A DNA stretch of 62,385 nt from an uncultured Akkermansia sp. (lineage in GTDB: Bacteria; Verrucomicrobiota; Verrucomicrobiia; Verrucomicrobiales; Akkermansiaceae), in NCBI GenBank assembly GCA_947589295.1, contig CANQBZ010000007.1, positions 1-62,385 of the forward strand, in the 5' to 3' direction. Both the position numbers and the translations under genes were made by a program. The notes under the pieces were generated by a model. It saw nothing but the letters and a program-made list of their open reading frames with translations, was not told the DNA's origin and searched no databases. This document shows, piece by piece, positions 62,195 through 62,385 of this stretch; position 1 is the stretch's first letter; the number at the start of each line of letters is the position of its first letter.

Positions 62195-62385
62195 TTAAAA
62201 ACGTAACTTCCTAAGATTTTCCTTCGCAGCATCATTCCCCAGCTCCGCTGCTTTCTGGAATAGCCTCTTTGCCTCTGCGCGATCCTTGCTCACTCCCTTG
62301 CCGTAGTAATAGCACCAGCCAAGGTTATACTGCCCAGACGCATTCCCTTGGTCCGCAGCTTTGCGGTACCACTTCACCGCCTCCG
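62195..62385 (-). CDS. Sel1-repeat protein, C-terminal part (runs off the window)
   Basis: The open frame enters at the right edge (EAVKWYRKAADQGNASG) and ends with one full Sel1 unit and RKLRF. The start lies outside the window. Very like the fragment at 58326-58460 and the complete gene at 60500-61804. Confidence 0.8.
   Translation of the reverse strand, partial: EAVKWYRKAADQGNASGQYNLGWCYYYGKGVSKDRAEAKRLFQKAAELGNDAAKENLRKLRF

Noticed and set aside
1..62385. CRISPR arrays, tRNA/rRNA genes, prophage or complete insertion sequences
   Set aside because: I looked for regularly spaced repeats, tRNA-like cloverleaf ends and transposase motifs and found none convincing.

Overview
The window is chromosomal DNA of a Verrucomicrobiota bacterium, probably an Akkermansiaceae-like gut lineage. 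The best marker is a 51-residue gene at 52865-53020 that matches the small basic protein family of the PVC group. Two tandem GH109-type (Gfo/Idh/MocA fold) secreted glycosidases, many Sel1-repeat proteins and a divergent Tol/Exb set fit the same picture. No rRNA, tRNA, CRISPR array, integrase or intact transposase was recognised.

Region 1 (1-19209, all minus strand) is an AT-richer surface-glycan locus read as one long operon from fdtA (19209) down to 1478, with many 4-bp ATGA overlaps. It contains (a) a 3-amino-3,6-dideoxyhexose branch (FdtA ketoisomerase, DegT-type aminotransferase, GNAT acyltransferase); (b) a dedicated acyl-building module (two KAS-III-like enzymes, two carrier proteins, a ketoreductase, an AMP-forming ligase, a metallo-beta-lactamase-fold hydrolase); (c) two glycosyltransferases; (d) a UbiA / PgpA / SMR-type transporter / GT-C set that looks like a polyprenyl-phosphate-pentofuranose pathway; and (e) three membrane acyltransferases. 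Four of its genes carry an identical ATAC(G)10TAT tract, read in all three frames, which suggests phase-variable glycan decoration controlled by a shared DNA element. Upstream (19480-19666) a pair of perfect 21-bp inverted repeats brackets 145 bp and may be an invertible segment; next to it is a dense array of small hairpins.

Region 2 (20.2-39.7 kb) holds core genes: HdeD-like protein and superoxide dismutase, a PP2C phosphatase, lysS, the two GH109 genes with a homogenised 3' half, then a plus-strand run: UspA, YmdB, TcdA, an RNA methyltransferase, a metallophosphoesterase, exonuclease III, a MauE/DoxX-like protein, ExbB, ExbD, a large TPR protein, a GT51 peptidoglycan synthase whose transpeptidase half has lost its catalytic residues, an inositol-phosphatase family protein and RsmB.

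Region 3 (39.9-47.1 kb, minus) holds der, an oligopeptide-type ABC ATPase, a TatC with a very large periplasmic insertion, and three envelope genes including a pseudokinase-FGE-like fusion. Region 4 (47.3-54.5 kb, plus) holds a rubrerythrin with N-terminal rubredoxin, clpP-clpX-tsaD, two proteins of unknown role, the PVC small basic protein and an RluB-type pseudouridine synthase. Region 5 (54.8-62.4 kb) is accessory: Sel1-repeat genes, lipoproteins, an outer-membrane barrel and at least three decayed Sel1 copies. Several core genes have sigma70-type promoters placed so close to the start codon that their transcripts should be leaderless or nearly so.
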